A stretch of 64,000 nt of DNA from Streptomyces roseolus (lineage in GTDB: Bacteria > Actinomycetota > Actinomycetes > Streptomycetales > Streptomycetaceae), in assembly GCF_014649855.1 (NCBI RefSeq), contig NZ_BMTV01000020.1, positions 1-64,000 on the forward strand, in the 5' to 3' direction. The notes beneath the pieces were generated by a model. It was not told the DNA's origin. It made no database searches and was given only the letters and a program-made list of their open reading frames with translations. The number at the start of each line of letters is the position of its first letter. Within the stretch, counting starts at the first letter, position 1. The position numbers were made by a program, and so were the translations under genes. This document shows positions 49,201 through 56,272 of this stretch, one piece after another.

Positions 49201-49784
49201 GGCGGGAAGACGTCCAGGATGCCGCCGCGGACGGCGAACTCGCCGCGCTTCTCGACCAGCTCGACCCGGGAGTACGCGGCGGCGGCCAGCCCCTCGACGA
49301 CGTCGTTCAGGTCCGCGGTCTGCCCGGTCCTGAGCGCCACCGGCTCCAGGTCCCCCAGCCCCTTCACCTGCGGCTGGAGCACGGAACGGATCGGCGCGAC
49401 GACGACGGAGACGGGGCCCGCGGCCGGGTCGTCCGGGCTCGGGTGGGCGAGCCGCCGCAGCACGGCGAGGCGGCGTCCGACGGTGTCCGAACGGGGCGAG
49501 AGCCGCTCGTGCGGCAGCGTCTCCCAGGACGGGTACTCGGCGACGGTGTCCGGGTCGAGGAGCGACCGCAGCGCCGCCGCCAGGTCCTCGGCCTCGCGGC
49601 CGGTCGCCGTCACCGCGAGCACCGGGCGCCCCGAGTCCCTGGCCAGCGCGGCCACGGCGAAGGGGCGGGCGGCGGCGGGGCCGACCAGGTCCACGTGCGG
49701 ACGCTTCCCGTCCGACGCGGCCGCCACCGCCTCCGCGAGGGCCGCGTCCTTGACGACGAGGTCGAGCAGACCGTGCAGGCTCAT
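46257..49784 (-). CDS. mfd: Transcription-repair coupling factor
   Basis: A 1175-residue Mfd that displaces RNA polymerase stalled at DNA lesions and recruits UvrA. The N-terminal UvrB-like module (about 1-370) holds GPAAARPFAVAALARDSGRPVLAV and EFAVRGGILDVFPPTEEHPLRIEFWGD. The RNA-polymerase-interacting domain (about 490-560) has DYIVHEQHGVGRY. The translocase (about 600-1000) has GDVGYGKTEIAVRAAF (Walker A), DEEQRFGVEHKEQLK (DEEQ box), SATPIPRTLEMA and the HQLRGRVGRGRERGYAY motif VI. A C-terminal UvrA-masking domain follows. ATG 49784 begins the homologous MSLHGLLDLV; the open frame to 50000 is not family-like. It is monocistronic with a terminator of the next operon upstream. Confidence 0.96.
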   Translation of the reverse strand: MSLHGLLDLVVKDAALAEAVAAASDGKRPHVDLVGPAAARPFAVAALARDSGRPVLAVTATGREAEDLAAALRSLLDPDTVAEYPSWETLPHERLSPRSDTVGRRLAVLRRLAHPSPDDPAAGPVSVVVAPIRSVLQPQVKGLGDLEPVALRTGQTADLNDVVEGLAAAAYSRVELVEKRGEFAVRGGILDVFPPTEEHPLRIEFWGDDVEEIRYFKVADQRSLEVAAHGLWAPPCRELLLTDEVRGRAAALAEEHPELGEMLNKIAEGIAVEGMESLAPVLVDDMELLLDVLPAGAMAVVCDPERVRTRAADLVATSQEFLQASWAATAGGGEAPIDVGAASLWGIADVRDRARELGMMWWSVSPFAADAETDGDTLALGMRAPESYRGDTARALADTKGWLADGWRTVYVTEAHGPASRTVEVLGGEGIAARLTADLTQVDPAVVHVACGSIDFGFVDPALKLAVLTETDLSGQKAAGKDGQRMPAKRRKTIDPLTLEVGDYIVHEQHGVGRYLEMVQRTVQGATREYLLVEYAPAKRGQPGDRLYIPTDQLEQVTKYVGGEAPTLHRLGGADWTKTKQRAKKAVKEIAADLIKLYSARMAAPGHAFGPDTPWQRELEDAFPYAETPDQLSTIAEVKEDMEKTVPMDRLICGDVGYGKTEIAVRAAFKAVQDGKQVAVLVPTTLLVQQHFGTFSERYGQFPVNVRALSRFQTDAESKATLEGLKEGSVDVVIGTHRLFSSETRFKDLGLVIVDEEQRFGVEHKEQLKKLRANVDVLTMSATPIPRTLEMAVTGIREMSTITTPPEERHPVLTFVGPYEEKQIGAAIRRELLREGQVFYIHNRVDSIDRAAARLREIVPEARIATAHGQMGESALEQVVVDFWEKKFDVLVSTTIVESGIDISNANTLIVERGDNFGLSQLHQLRGRVGRGRERGYAYFLYPPEKPLTETAHERLATIAQHTEMGAGMYVAMKDLEIRGAGNLLGGEQSGHIAGVGFDLYVRMVGEAVADYRASLEGGAQEEPPLEVKIELPVDAHVPHDYAPGERLRLQAYRAIASANSEEDVKAVREELTDRYGKLPEPVENLLLVAGLRMLARACGVGEIVLQGPNIRFAPVELRESQELRLKRLHPKSVIKPAVHQILVPRPAPRPIGGKPLVGRELLAWTGEFLTTILD

Positions 49785-49884
49785 GGAGCTTCCATCCCGG
49801 TACGTACGAGGGTGAACGGACAAGCGGCAACGCGAACCACCCGACACGTGAACGGGCCGGGGCCTCCACCCTACGACGCGCCGC

Positions 49885-49944
49885 GCCGTTCCGTTGCGGG
49901 CGATCGTTCCGCCGGGCGGTGCCGCCTGCCGTTCCGTTGCGGGC
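49885..49944. repeat. 17-bp direct repeat upstream of mfd
   Basis: GCCGTTCCGTTGCGGGC occurs at 49885-49901 and again at 49928-49944 (43 bp apart), within the 258-bp space between mfd and the ABC permease gene; the copies are about 100-160 bp upstream of the mfd start. No other feature beyond the terminator at 49992-50017 is seen in this interval. Confidence 0.6.
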
Positions 49945-49991
49945 AGGCGCTCCGTCGGGGCGGCGGGGGTCCGCCCGCGGGGACGGCGGGT

Positions 49992-50017
49992 GGGCCTCAC
50001 CCGATGGGGTGAGGCCC
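49992..50017 (-). terminator. Terminator of the second ABC transporter operon
   Basis: GGGCCTCACCC (49992-50002) pairs with GGGTGAGGCCC (50007-50017) around a four-base loop. It lies 26 bp past the permease stop at 50043. Confidence 0.7.
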
Positions 50018-50042
50018 AGGGGGGCGTGCCGCCGCGTCCGGC

Positions 50043-52616
50043 CTAGTCGCTCGCGATCGCGTTCAGGACGTTCATGCGGCCCGCCCGGAACGCCGGGACC
50101 AGCGCCGCGAAGAGCCCCACGAAGGCCGAGCCCACGAAGACCGTGAGGATCGTCGGCCAGGGGATCTCCAGGACCCCGAAGCCCTCCAGGGCGAGGAGCC
50201 GCTGCGCGGCCGTGCCCCAGCCCATGCCGAGCCCGAGGCCGAGCAGCGCGCCGAAGAGGGCGATCACCACCGACTCCAGGCGGATCATCCTCCGCAGCTG
50301 CCGGCGGGAGAGGCCGATGGCCCGCATGAGGCCGATCTCGCGGGTGCGTTCGACCACGGACAGGGCCAGCGTGTTCACCACGCCGAGGATCGCGACGACG
50401 ATCGCGAGCGCGAGGAGCCCGTAGACGATGTTGAGGAGCTGCCCGACCTGGTCCTGGAGGTCCTTCTTGTAGTCGGCCTGGTCGGAGACCGTGTACTGGG
50501 GGTACGGGGCCAGCGCCTCCTTCAGCGCGGCGTACGCCGCCTCCTCCTGCCCGTCCTCCGCGCTGGCGAGCAGCAGCCCGCTGGCCGGCAGCCGCTCGGC
50601 CGGCAGGTGCGCCCGGGCGGTGGTGACGTTCGTGTACATCGCGCCGTTGTCGACGTTCCCGGTGTCCGCCGTGATCGCCGCGACCTTCAGCTTCGCCGTC
50701 GAGCCGTGCGCGAAGGCGACGGTGAGGGTGTCGCCGACCTCCACGCCGTGCGCGGCGGCGTAGTCGCTGCCGACGGACATCGCGCCGGGGGCGTACGCGG
50801 CCGCCAGGTCGCCGGCGGTCACCTCGCGCCTGAGGTCGCCGGTGTACGAGGGTTCGGTCGCCGCCAGCCACTCCTCGGTGACCGTGCCGGCCGGGTCGGT
50901 GATCCGCACGTCCACCGGGCGGTACTCGGTGACGTGGTCGAGGCCGGCCGTCTTCTCCACCGCGGCCTGCGCCTGCGGCACGATCGGCGCGCCCATCCGG
51001 TTCTGCACGATGTAGTCGGCGCCGACGGACCGGTCGAGCTCGTCGGTGGCGGAGGCGACCATCGAGGAGCCGACGACGGACAGGCAGGCGACGAGCGCGA
51101 GGCCGATCATCAGGGCGGCGCCGGTCGCTCCGGTGCGGCGCGGGTTGCGGAGCGCGTTCCGCTCGGCCATCCGGCCGACGGGCCCGAAGACCCGCAGGAC
51201 GACGGCGCCGAGGACGCGGACGACGCCGCCCGCGAGGACCGGGCCGATGACGACGAGGCCGAGCAGCGACAGCACGACGCCGACGCCGAGCCACAGCGAG
51301 CCCGTACCGGCCTTCTCGGCCTCGGCCGCCGCCCACAGCGCCCCGCCGCCGGCGAGGGTGAGGAGCAGGCCGGCCGCGCCGCGGACCCGTCCCGCGCGGC
51401 CGTCGGCGGGGGTGCCGGCGTCACGGAGGGCGGCCATCGGGGAGATCTTGCCGGCCCGGCGGGCCGGGACGTACGCGGCGAGGACGGTGACGAGGACGCC
51501 GAGGGCGAGGCCCACGACGGGGGTGGTCCAGGCGACGGTGAGGTCGCGGGTGGACAGCTCCATGCCCATGGTCGACATGAGCTCCATCAGGCCGACGGCG
51601 AGCCCGACTCCGGCGGCGACGCCGGCGACCGAGCCGATCAGGCCGAGGAGGACGGCCTCGACGAGGACGGAGCGGTTGATCTGCCGGCGGCCGGCGCCGA
51701 TGGCCCGCAGCAGGCCGATCTCGCGGGTGCGCTGGGCGACCAGCATGGAGAAGGTGTTGACGATGAGGAAGATGCCGACGAGGAACGCGATCCCGGCGAA
51801 GCCGAGCATCGCGTACTTCATGACGTCGAGGAAGCCGGCCAGGTCCTCGGCGCCCTCGTCGGCGACCTCGGCGGCCGTCTGCACCTTGTAGCCGTCGCCG
51901 AGCGCGGCGGCGACGTCCGCCTTCAGCGCGGTGTGGGCGACGCCGGGCTCGGCCTCGACCATGACCTGCGTGAACAGGCCTTCCTTGCCGAGGAGTTGCC
52001 GCTGCGCGGTGGCGGTGTCGAAGTAGACGAGGGTGGCGCCGGGGTTGGTGACCTTGAACTCGACGATGCCGGAGACACGGGCGGTGAAGTCGCCGTCGGC
52101 GGTGATCGTGCGCAGCGGGGCGCCGAGCTCCAGGCCGTGCTTGTCGGCGGTGCCGCGGTCGACGACGACGTCGGTGGGGCCGCGCGGCTCGTGGCCCTCG
52201 ACGAGCTCGACCGTGCGGAGCTCGTACGGGCTCCAGTCGGCGGCGATCGTCGGGGCGCCGCTGGTCGGGCCGACGTTCTCGTTCTCCCCGTCGACGACGG
52301 TGACGCCCAGGGAGCTGACGGAGCCCCGCGCCTCGGCGACGCCCTTCGCGCCGCGCACCTCGGCGACGACGGAGGCCGGGAGGGACTCGGGGCGGCCGGT
52401 GTCCGGGGTCTCGTCCGCCGTGTCGGCCGACGCCGGGGAGACGGTGACGTCGGAGGCGGTGACGGCGAAGAGCTTGTCGAAGGTCGTGTTCATGGTGTCG
52501 GTGAAGACGAGGGTCCCGGACACGAACGCGACGGAGAGGAGCACGGCCACGGCGGAGAGCGCCATCCGGCCCTTGTGCGCGAGGAGGTTGCGCAGCGAGG
52601 TTCTGAGGACGGTCAT
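50043..52616 (-). CDS. ABC transporter permease, FtsX family (second system)
   Basis: An 857-residue permease with the same architecture as the one at 4137-6668: N-terminal helix (ALSAVAVLLSVAFVSGTLVF), extracytoplasmic domain, first FtsX block (IGLLRAIGAGRRQI), two central helices, second extracytoplasmic domain, and second FtsX block (IGLMRAIGLSRRQL). It ends with the family-typical NVLNAIASD. ATG 52616 overlaps the ATPase stop by four bases (ATGA), so ATPase and permease are coupled. The N-terminal motif FTDTMNTTF parallels FTDTLSQAF in the first system. Substrate unknown; peptide-antibiotic resistance or lipid/lipoprotein export are the usual roles. Confidence 0.92.
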   Translation of the reverse strand: MTVLRTSLRNLLAHKGRMALSAVAVLLSVAFVSGTLVFTDTMNTTFDKLFAVTASDVTVSPASADTADETPDTGRPESLPASVVAEVRGAKGVAEARGSVSSLGVTVVDGENENVGPTSGAPTIAADWSPYELRTVELVEGHEPRGPTDVVVDRGTADKHGLELGAPLRTITADGDFTARVSGIVEFKVTNPGATLVYFDTATAQRQLLGKEGLFTQVMVEAEPGVAHTALKADVAAALGDGYKVQTAAEVADEGAEDLAGFLDVMKYAMLGFAGIAFLVGIFLIVNTFSMLVAQRTREIGLLRAIGAGRRQINRSVLVEAVLLGLIGSVAGVAAGVGLAVGLMELMSTMGMELSTRDLTVAWTTPVVGLALGVLVTVLAAYVPARRAGKISPMAALRDAGTPADGRAGRVRGAAGLLLTLAGGGALWAAAEAEKAGTGSLWLGVGVVLSLLGLVVIGPVLAGGVVRVLGAVVLRVFGPVGRMAERNALRNPRRTGATGAALMIGLALVACLSVVGSSMVASATDELDRSVGADYIVQNRMGAPIVPQAQAAVEKTAGLDHVTEYRPVDVRITDPAGTVTEEWLAATEPSYTGDLRREVTAGDLAAAYAPGAMSVGSDYAAAHGVEVGDTLTVAFAHGSTAKLKVAAITADTGNVDNGAMYTNVTTARAHLPAERLPASGLLLASAEDGQEEAAYAALKEALAPYPQYTVSDQADYKKDLQDQVGQLLNIVYGLLALAIVVAILGVVNTLALSVVERTREIGLMRAIGLSRRQLRRMIRLESVVIALFGALLGLGLGMGWGTAAQRLLALEGFGVLEIPWPTILTVFVGSAFVGLFAALVPAFRAGRMNVLNAIASD

Positions 52617-53401
52617 GACGTCCGCCCGCGCGCGTCGAAGTCCTTCATTCGGTCGAGGACGGCTTCCGCGGTGGGGTGCTCCATCTCGTCGACGATCCGC
52701 CCGTCCGCGAGGTACAGCACCCGGTCCGCGTAGGAGGCGGCGACCGGGTCGTGGGTGACCATGACGATGGTCTGTCCCAGCTCGTCCACGGAGCGGCGCA
52801 GGAAGCCGAGGACCTCGGCGCCGGCCCGCGAGTCGAGGTTGCCGGTCGGCTCGTCGCCGAAGATGATCTCCGGCCGGGCGGCGAGCGCCCGGGCGACGGC
52901 GACGCGCTGCTGCTGGCCGCCGGAGAGCTCGGCCGGCCGGTGCCCCAGGCGTCCGGCGAGGCCGACGGTCTCGACGACCCGGTCCAGCCACTCCTTGTCG
53001 GGCCTGCGTCCGGCGATGTCCATGGGCAGCGTGATGTTCTCCAGCGCGCTCAGCGTCGGCAGCAGGTTGAACGCCTGGAAGATGAAGCCGATCCGGTCCC
53101 GGCGCAGCCGGGTGAGCTTCTTGTCCTTGAGCCCGGTGATCTCGGTCTCGTCGAGGAAGATCTGCCCGCCGGTGACGGTGTCGAGGCCGGCGAGGCAGTG
53201 CATCAGGGTCGACTTGCCGGACCCCGAGGGGCCCATGATCGCGGTGAACCGGCCGCGGACGATGTCCACGTCGACGTGGTCGAGGGCGAGGACCCGGGTC
53301 TCCCCCGTGCCGTACGCCTTGACGACCTGCCGCGCCCGCGCGGCGACGGCCGTCTTCCCTCCGGTACCCCCGTGCCTGGGAATGGTCACAGCCGAAGTCA
53401 C
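52613..53401 (-). CDS. ABC transporter ATP-binding protein (MacB/LolD type, second system)
   Basis: A 262-residue ATPase with Walker A GPSGSGKS (57-64), signature LSGGQQQR, Walker B IIFGDEPT and switch VTHD. It is very similar to the ATPase at 3308-4078 in every motif and in the closing VLDRMKDFDARGRTS, indicating duplication of the whole pair. An N-terminal extension of about 20 residues (IPRHGGTGGKTAVAARA) precedes the domain. GTG 53401 has GAGGAGAAGACC directly before it. It is the first gene of a two-gene operon; 53402-53613 contains its promoter and that of the divergent MFS gene. Confidence 0.93.
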   Translation of the reverse strand: MTSAVTIPRHGGTGGKTAVAARARQVVKAYGTGETRVLALDHVDVDIVRGRFTAIMGPSGSGKSTLMHCLAGLDTVTGGQIFLDETEITGLKDKKLTRLRRDRIGFIFQAFNLLPTLSALENITLPMDIAGRRPDKEWLDRVVETVGLAGRLGHRPAELSGGQQQRVAVARALAARPEIIFGDEPTGNLDSRAGAEVLGFLRRSVDELGQTIVMVTHDPVAASYADRVLYLADGRIVDEMEHPTAEAVLDRMKDFDARGRTS

Positions 53402-53613
53402 GGTCTTCTCCTCAACGGAAGCGGGTGGTGGTGTCAGCCCCGAGCGGGGTGAGGTAAGACCAAGCTAAGAACCGCGCCCGTCCCTTCTCGTCCTCCGCCG
53501 GGACGACCGTCCCCTGGCTCGCATGGGGGAGGTCCCCTTAGGGGTTCCTCCGCCCGTGGTCGGAGTGAGACCCTGTCCGCGCACATTTAGGTGTACGAAG
53601 AAAGGAAGCGGCG

Positions 53614-55155
53614 GTGGCAGCGGACGGGAGAACGGCTCCGGGACGGACCGGCCAGGAGAGGGCGCCGGCGGACCGCCGCCGCGGTCCCGTCGTCGCCGCG
53701 CTCATGCTCTGCATGGCGCTCGCCGCCCTCGACGGCACCATCGTCGCCACCGCCGTCCCCCAGATCGTCGGCGACCTCGGCGGCCTCTCCGTCTTCTCCT
53801 GGCTCTTCTCCGGCTACCTCCTCGCCGTCACCGTCACCCTCCCCGTGTACGGCAGGCTCAGCGACACCTACGGCCGCAAACCGGTCCTCGTCGCCGGCAC
53901 CGTCCTCTTCCTCCTGGGCTCCCTGCTCTGCGCCGCCGCCTGGAACATGGCCGCGCTCATCGCCTTCCGCGTCGTCCAGGGCCTCGGCGGCGGCGCCCTC
54001 CAGGGCACCGTCCAGACCATCGCCGCCGACCTGTACCCGCTCAAGGAACGCCCCAGGATCCAGGCGAGGCTCTCCTCGGTCTGGGCGACCTCCGCCGTCG
54101 CGGGCCCGGCGGTCGGCGGACTCCTCGCCGGCTACGCCGACTGGCGCTGGATCTTCCTCATCAACCTGCCGCTCGGCGCCGCCGCCCTCTGGCTGATCGT
54201 CCGCCACCTCGAGGAGCCCGCCCGGCCCCCGCGCACGGCGCCGGTCCGCGTCGACTGGGCCGGCGCGCTCGGCGTCTTCGCGACCGGCGCGCTGCTGCTG
54301 ACCGCGCTCGTCCAGGGCGGCGTCGCGTGGCCGTGGCTCTCGCCCCCGTCCCTGGCCCTCCTCGGCGGCGCGGCCGTCCTCGCCGCCGTCACGGTGGCCG
54401 TCGAACGCCGGGCGGCGGAGCCGATGCTGCCCGGCTGGGTGTGGCGCCGCCGCACCATCGCCGCCGTCAACGTGGCCCTGGGCGCCCTCGGCCTCCTCAT
54501 GGTCGCCCCGACCGTCTTCCTGCCGACCTACGCCCAGTCGGTCCTGGGCCTCGGGCCGATCGCCGCGGGCTTCGTCCTCTCCGCCTGGACCCTGAGCTGG
54601 CCGATCTCCGCGGCCTTCTCCAACCGCGTCTACACCCGCATCGGCTTCCGCCTGACCGCCGTCCTCGGGATCTCCGGCGCGCTCGCCTGCCTGCTCGCCT
54701 TCCCCTTCCTCCCCTACCCCGGGGAGGCCTGGCAGCCGGCCCTCCTGATGCTGGCACTGGGCGCCTGCCTGGGCCTCTTCCAGCTCCCCCTGATGGTCGG
54801 CGTCCAGTCGACCGTCCCCTACGGGGAACGCGGCACCACCACCGCCTCCGTGCTCTTCTGCCGCCAGGTCGGCCAGAGCGTCGGCGCCGCCGCCTTCGGG
54901 GCGGTCGCCAACACGGTCCTCGCCGCCCGCCTCGGCACCGACACCGACCTCGACGCCCTCGCCCGCTCCCTCGACACCACCGACGCCGTCCGCCGCGCGG
55001 TCGACGCGGCCGTCGACCGGGTCTACTTCGGCGCCGCGGCCGCCGCCGCCCTCGCCCTGCTCGCCCTCCTCGTCCTGGCCCCCCGCCGCTTCCCGGTCCT
55101 GGAGGAGGCGCCGGAGGACGAGAAGGAGGGGGACCGCCCGGGCCTCAGGCCGTGA
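53614..55155 (+). CDS. MFS drug exporter, DHA2 (14-helix) family
   Basis: A 513-residue proton-driven exporter of the drug:H+ antiporter-2 type. A charged N-terminus is followed by 13-14 hydrophobic helices. The family motif LDGTIVATAVPQIVGDLGG lies in helix 1, the loop motif GRLSDTYGRKPVLVAG between helices 2 and 3, and motif C-like GPAVGGLLAGYADWRWIFLINLPLG in helix 5-6. GTG 53614 follows GAAAGGAAGCG. Substrates are unknown; QacA-like multidrug or antibiotic efflux is typical. An imperfect palindrome around CCCCTTAGGGG (53529-53550) precedes it and might be an operator. Its last 11 bp overlap the convergent SnoaL-like gene. Confidence 0.88.
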   Translation: MAADGRTAPGRTGQERAPADRRRGPVVAALMLCMALAALDGTIVATAVPQIVGDLGGLSVFSWLFSGYLLAVTVTLPVYGRLSDTYGRKPVLVAGTVLFLLGSLLCAAAWNMAALIAFRVVQGLGGGALQGTVQTIAADLYPLKERPRIQARLSSVWATSAVAGPAVGGLLAGYADWRWIFLINLPLGAAALWLIVRHLEEPARPPRTAPVRVDWAGALGVFATGALLLTALVQGGVAWPWLSPPSLALLGGAAVLAAVTVAVERRAAEPMLPGWVWRRRTIAAVNVALGALGLLMVAPTVFLPTYAQSVLGLGPIAAGFVLSAWTLSWPISAAFSNRVYTRIGFRLTAVLGISGALACLLAFPFLPYPGEAWQPALLMLALGACLGLFQLPLMVGVQSTVPYGERGTTTASVLFCRQVGQSVGAAAFGAVANTVLAARLGTDTDLDALARSLDTTDAVRRAVDAAVDRVYFGAAAAAALALLALLVLAPRRFPVLEEAPEDEKEGDRPGLRP

Positions 55156-55624
55156 GGGCGGGGGCGAAGTCGTCCGGCAGCCGCGGCGGAGTGCCGCGGG
55201 TCCACACCACCCGCAGCGCCGAGGCGGCGATCCGCCACCCGTCGGCCGTCCGGACCAGTTCGTCGTCGACGTGCCCGGCGGACACGAACAGGCCGCCCGA
55301 CCCGTCCGCCAGGACGTGCGTGCTCAACTGGGCGCCCTTCGCGGTGGCCCGGTCGCCGTCGACCTCGACGACGAGGTCGGTACCCATGTGCACCGTCCGC
55401 TCGAACAGCGCCATGGCCTCCCGGACATGGGCCAGGAGGGCGTCCCGCCCGCGCACCGTGCCGATGGGCATCTCGGCGGTGACGTCCTCGGTGTGGAAGG
55501 CGTCGACCCACTCCTCGTCGAACACCCCCACGTCCAGGGACCGCAGGTAGCGGCCCATCAGGTCGGCGATCTCGGCACGGTCGGCCAGGGCCCGCAGCTG
55601 TCGCTGCATCTCTTCGATGTCCAT
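55145..55624 (-). CDS. SnoaL-like / NTF2-fold protein
   Basis: A 159-residue cone-shaped alpha+beta protein of the SnoaL-4 type. Helix LRALADRAEIADLMGRYLRSLD, then DVGVFDEEWVDAFHTEDVTAEMPIGTVRGRDALLAHVREAM, then strands HMGTDLVVEVDGDRATAKGAQLSTHV and a closing DGWRIAASALRVVWTRG. Such proteins act as small isomerases, hydratases or ligand-binding proteins; the specific substrate is unknown. ATG 55624 follows GAGGG; GTG 55651 would place the SoxR-type box inside the gene, so I reject it. The box at 55640-55657 suggests redox control. It ends 11 bp inside the MFS gene from the other side. Confidence 0.82.
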   Translation of the reverse strand: MDIEEMQRQLRALADRAEIADLMGRYLRSLDVGVFDEEWVDAFHTEDVTAEMPIGTVRGRDALLAHVREAMALFERTVHMGTDLVVEVDGDRATAKGAQLSTHVLADGSGGLFVSAGHVDDELVRTADGWRIAASALRVVWTRGTPPRLPDDFAPALTA

Positions 55625-55639
55625 GCCGAAACCCTCGCC

Positions 55640-55657
55640 CCTCAAGTCCACTTGAGG
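55640..55657. promoter_or_regulatory. SoxR/MerR-type operator box
   Basis: CCTCAAGT-CC-ACTTGAGG is an exact 8-2-8 palindrome whose arms equal those of the E. coli soxS SoxR box. On the minus strand TTGACC overlaps its edge, as in MerR-family promoters with long spacers. It lies 16 bp before the SnoaL-like start and 33 bp before the divergent small gene. No merR/soxR gene is adjacent. Confidence 0.7.
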
Positions 55658-55689
55658 TCAAGCGCCGAGAGGAAAGGAGGCCGGTACCC

Positions 55690-56031
55690 GTGGAGGAACG
55701 GACACCGGTCGAGCAGGCCCTGAGTCGCCCGTACGTCACCGCCGACGGGCTCCGGTTCGACGTCACCGGGCTGTCGGTCGAGCACCGTCCGGACCGCGGC
55801 GCGACGCTGACGTACCTGCTGACCGTGGGTCGCCGAGGCCACCCGGACGAACGATGGGTGGTCGCCCTGCCCTGGCCCGACAAGTCCTGGGCGGACGTGT
55901 TCGCCTCCCCCGCGCCCCCTCCCGACCGACTGGATCGACTCGTGCGCCTCGTCCACGCCCATCTGGACGAATGGTGGGCCACGAAGGCGCGCGACCGCCG
56001 GTCGGTGAAGCTGGGGCGGCGGCTCGGCTGA
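55690..56031 (+). CDS. Small hypothetical protein divergent from the SnoaL-like gene
   Basis: A 113-residue soluble protein, alpha+beta by appearance (VTADGLRFDVTGLSVEHRP, RGATLTYLLTVGRRG, ERWVVALPWPD, then a helix RLDRLVRLVHAHLDEWWA) with a basic tail. No signal peptide or known motif. GTG 55690 follows AAAGGAGG at nine-base spacing, a strong site. It shares a 65-bp intergenic region, including the SoxR-type box, with the SnoaL-like gene, so both may respond to the same regulator. No function is proposed. Confidence 0.65.
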   Translation: MEERTPVEQALSRPYVTADGLRFDVTGLSVEHRPDRGATLTYLLTVGRRGHPDERWVVALPWPDKSWADVFASPAPPPDRLDRLVRLVHAHLDEWWATKARDRRSVKLGRRLG

Positions 56032-56041
56032 CCTCCCACGG

Positions 56042-56272
56042 CACACACGGGGGCGTGGGGCCCTGCCGCGGGCGCAGACGACGGGCCTGGCGGCGCACCG
56101 GTACCGCGCCTTCGGCCTGGAGGGGCTCACCGAGGAACCGGGCCCCGCCCCCGGCTGGACCGTCGTGTCGGCGGTCGCCCTGGGCAGGGCCGCCGGCACC
56201 CCGGCCGAAGGCCGGGGGCGGCGCGGCGTCGCGGAGTTGCCGGCCGCCCCCCGGTCGCCGGCGGAGCAGGGC
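56042..56272 (+). other. Intergenic stretch with possible coding remnant
   Basis: A plus-strand frame here reads TTGLAAHRYRAFGLEGLTEE and continues GPAPGWTVVSAVALGR without a start codon or ribosome site and without a family I recognise. It may be the decayed end of a lost gene or chance. The second half holds the terminator of the FG-GAP gene. Confidence 0.2.
56199..56217 (-). terminator. Terminator of the FG-GAP repeat gene
   Basis: CCCCGGCC (56199-56206) pairs with GGCCGGGG (56210-56217); on the minus strand the closing base pair plus loop read C(TTCG)G, an extra-stable tetraloop. It lies about 55 bp after the stop at 56273. Confidence 0.55.

Noticed and set aside
46282..51336. A 1684-codon minus-strand frame across mfd and the ABC permease
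   Set aside because: It is Arg/Gly/Pro-rich and out of frame with mfd, which is intact in its own frame.
53529..53550. An imperfect palindrome around CCCCTTAGGGG before the MFS gene
   Set aside because: Too short and imperfect to call an operator with confidence; it is mentioned only in the MFS entry.
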